From contig JABMQA010001177.1 of the NCBI GenBank assembly GCA_013203545.1, forward strand, positions 1-7,016: 7,016 nucleotides of DNA, read 5' to 3'. Every line of letters begins with the position of its first letter. Position 1 is the stretch's first letter. Below the pieces are notes generated by a model. That model was not told where the DNA came from and made no database searches. It saw only the letters and a program-made list of their open reading frames with translations. A program made the translations under genes and the position numbers. Source of the DNA: Bacteroidota bacterium (lineage in GTDB: Bacteria > Bacteroidota > Bacteroidia > Bacteroidales > 4484-276). Shown one piece after another: positions 5,643-7,016 of the stretch.

Positions 5643-6226
5643 TGAAACAATGGCAAAATTTTTCAAAGGGATTCTTTAAGGAAAATGCGGTTTTCGTGAT
5701 GCTGTTGGGTATGTGCCCGACCCTGGCGGTTACCAATTCGGCAATCAATGGCCTTGGGATGGGACTGGCAACCACCTTCGTGCTCATGATGTCGAACATA
5801 GTCATTTCTCTTATTAAAAACCTGATCCCAAATAAGGTGAGGATACCGACCTTTATCGTAGTTATTGCAGCGTTTGTAACTGTTGTCGATTTGGTGATGG
5901 CAGGTTATGCACCGGCTTTGCACGAACAATTGGGGATATTTATTCCACTCATCGTAGTTAACTGTGTTGTACTGGGCCGTGCAGAAGCCTTCGCTTCAAA
6001 AAATAACGTGGTTTCCTCCTTTTTTGACGGTCTGGGTATGGGTTTGGGCTTTGCCATGGCGCTCACGATGCTGGGAGCCATTAGGGAGATGCTTGGCAAT
6101 TATTCCATTTTTGGGTGGAAATTCATCAATCATGACGGAATACTGGTATTTATCCTTTCTCCGGGCGCATTTATAGCATTGGGATTTCTCATTGCATTTG
6201 TTAACAAGGTTACAAAAAAAGTATAA
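5642..6226 (+). CDS. rnfE: Rnf electron transport complex subunit RnfE (membrane subunit)
   Basis: RnfE, the NqrD homologue, is a six-helix membrane protein that pairs with RnfA in an inverted arrangement. The conserved half-membrane cysteines of the pair are known in this family to bind a [2Fe-2S] cluster. In this 194-residue product they are C25 in LLGMCPTLAVTNSA and C108 in PLIVVNCVVLGRAEAFAS. Both motifs match the RnfE/NqrD side of the pair; RnfA has GICPFLGVS instead. Hydrophobic helices fill nearly the whole length, with a short charged N-terminus (KQWQNFSKGFFKEN) and a C-terminal KVTKK. The start overlaps the rnfG stop by one base, and 18 bases separate its stop from rnfA. The length is at the short end of the family, but both ends look complete. 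Confidence 0.96.
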   Translation: MKQWQNFSKGFFKENAVFVMLLGMCPTLAVTNSAINGLGMGLATTFVLMMSNIVISLIKNLIPNKVRIPTFIVVIAAFVTVVDLVMAGYAPALHEQLGIFIPLIVVNCVVLGRAEAFASKNNVVSSFFDGLGMGLGFAMALTMLGAIREMLGNYSIFGWKFINHDGILVFILSPGAFIALGFLIAFVNKVTKKV

Positions 6227-6244
6227 TCAAGATAAAAGCAGATC

Positions 6245-6823
6245 ATGGAATACATTATTATAATTATAGGTACGGTACTGGTTAGCAATATTGTGCTTGC
6301 AAATTTTTTGGGAATTTGCCCATTCCTTGGCGTTTCCGGTAAATTGGCCACGGCTACCGGGATGAGTGGTGCGGTATTGTTTGTAATGACTGTTGCCTCA
6401 ATAGTTACATGGCTTATCCAACAGTATGTCCTCAATCCGTTTGGTTTGGGTTTTCTGCAAACCATCTCGTTCATCCTGGTTATTGCATCCCTGGTACAGG
6501 TTGTTGAAATTATATTGAAAAAGGTCAGCCCGCCATTGTACCAGGCACTTGGGGTATTTCTCCCACTCATCACTACCAACTGTGCCATTTTGGGTGTGGC
6601 ACTTCTCATCATTCAAAAGGATTTCAACCTGCTGCAAGGCACTGTTTATGCCATTGGAAATTCGCTTGGTTTTGCGCTGGCTCTCATTCTTTTTGCCGGT
6701 TTACGCGAACACCTCGAACTGATGGATGTACCAAAGGGAATGCGCGGAATGCCAATCGCACTGGTTGTTGCGGGGATTTTATCGCTTGCCTTTATGGGCT
6801 TTGCCAATCTTGTTAAGATTTAA
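6245..6823 (+). CDS. rnfA: Rnf electron transport complex subunit RnfA (membrane subunit)
   Basis: RnfA, the NqrE homologue, is the six-helix partner of RnfE. Together they form the membrane core holding the [2Fe-2S] cluster and part of the ion path. The 192-residue product has the family motifs SNIVLANFLGICPFLGVSG (14-32, with C25) and FLPLITTNCAILGVALL (105-121, with C113). It ends in the usual GMPIALVVAGILSLAFMGF helix, followed by a few residues. The ATG at 6245 gives the expected N-terminus (MEYIIIIIGTVLVSN). The ribosome site is poor. It is the last rnf gene, as is usual in Bacteroidota (B-C-D-G-E-A order, unlike A-B-C-D-G-E in Proteobacteria), and is followed by a weak A/T hairpin. Confidence 0.97.
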   Translation: MEYIIIIIGTVLVSNIVLANFLGICPFLGVSGKLATATGMSGAVLFVMTVASIVTWLIQQYVLNPFGLGFLQTISFILVIASLVQVVEIILKKVSPPLYQALGVFLPLITTNCAILGVALLIIQKDFNLLQGTVYAIGNSLGFALALILFAGLREHLELMDVPKGMRGMPIALVVAGILSLAFMGFANLVKI

Positions 6824-6850
6824 AAACAAAGGGTATTGGTTTTGTTTTTT
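6822..6850 (+). terminator. Weak A/T-rich hairpin after rnfA, possible terminator
   Basis: AAAAACAAA (6822-6830) pairs fully with TTTGTTTTT (6841-6849) across a ten-base loop, and the T-run belongs to the 3' arm and one base beyond. The stem has a single G-C pair and starts inside the rnfA stop codon, so it is weak as a classical terminator. Its position at the operon end is right. Partial read-through into the next gene is plausible. Confidence 0.4.
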
Positions 6851-6859
6851 ATTATTCTA

Positions 6860-6887
6860 GCAACCAGCAACGAGTAACTATCACTAA
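6860..6887. repeat. Short degenerate heptamer run after rnfA
   Basis: Four consecutive 7-base units GCAACCA, GCAACGA, GTAACTA and TCACTAA share the pattern N-C/T-A-A/C-C/T-N-A. Period 7 matches the large array between rnfB and rnfC, but the unit differs. The run is short enough that chance is possible. Confidence 0.4.
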
Positions 6888-6891
6888 ATAT

Positions 6892-7016
6892 ATGCAACAA
6901 TACATCCTCTTCGGTACAACAGTTTTCATGGGTTTGTTTGCCATCATGAACCCTATTGCAAATACACCTATTTTTATAGGCCTTACCCAGTCGAATACAT
7001 CTGTCGAGCGCAAAAA
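6892..7016 (+). CDS. MarC family integral membrane protein, N-terminal part (3' partial)
   Basis: The ATG at 6892 opens a frame that runs off the right edge after 41 full codons. The visible sequence, YILFGTTVFMGLFAIMNP followed by IANTPIFIGLT, is the typical first membrane helix and the MNP-x4-P motif of the MarC/UPF0056 family. These are multi-pass inner-membrane proteins of about 200 residues. The name comes from E. coli MarC, once linked to multiple antibiotic resistance, a role later disputed, so the function is best called unknown. It lies 68 bases after rnfA, beyond a weak hairpin. It could be its own transcript or a read-through passenger of the rnf operon. No clear ribosome site is seen, and the upstream bases overlap a short heptamer run. 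Confidence 0.8.
   Translation, partial: MQQYILFGTTVFMGLFAIMNPIANTPIFIGLTQSNTSVERK

Noticed and set aside
3941..6823. Na+-translocating NADH:quinone reductase (Nqr) rather than Rnf
   Set aside because: The membrane subunits are homologous, but the set includes RnfB and RnfC with their cluster motifs and lacks NqrA and NqrF.

Overview
The window looks like a chromosomal piece of an anaerobic or microaerophilic member of the Bacteroidota. Three things point there: a gene at the left edge ends in a type IX secretion (Por) sorting domain, the Rnf genes run in the order rnfB-C-D-G-E-A usual for this phylum, and a TAnnTTTG-type -7 promoter element lies upstream of rnfB. Every gene found is on the + strand.

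Layout: (1) positions 2-859 are the 3' part of a secreted or surface protein gene with a C-terminal sorting domain. (2) Positions 860-1362 are a 503-base AT-rich gap. It holds a degenerate palindromic repeat of a dispersed type, two smaller dyads, and the probable promoter and leader of the Rnf operon. (3) Positions 1363-6823 are a complete six-gene Rnf operon: rnfB, rnfC, rnfD, rnfG, rnfE, rnfA. (4) Positions 6824-6891 hold a weak A/T hairpin and a short run of 7-base repeats. (5) From 6892 to the right edge is the start of a MarC-family membrane protein gene.

The six Rnf proteins form a membrane complex that passes electrons between reduced ferredoxin and NAD+ and couples this to Na+ or H+ transport. 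RnfB is the ferredoxin-side iron-sulfur protein and RnfC the NADH/FMN subunit. RnfD and RnfG carry covalently bound FMN. RnfA and RnfE are paired membrane proteins whose conserved cysteines hold a [2Fe-2S] cluster within the membrane. All expected subunits and the key cofactor motifs can be read, and no gene is broken.

The most unusual feature is the 352-base gap inside the operon, between rnfB and rnfC. The other junctions are 49 bases or shorter. About 230 bases of this gap are one long 7-base-period repeat in which the unit changes along its length, including a perfect 20-base tandem duplication and three perfect 14-base copies. It cannot code for protein in its second block. A short, decayed run of the same period lies after rnfA. 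The two iron-sulfur subunit genes on either side of the large array use non-ATG starts (GTG and TTG) behind good ribosome binding sites, while the other four genes use ATG. I found no defence system, CRISPR array, tRNA or rRNA gene, or insertion sequence.
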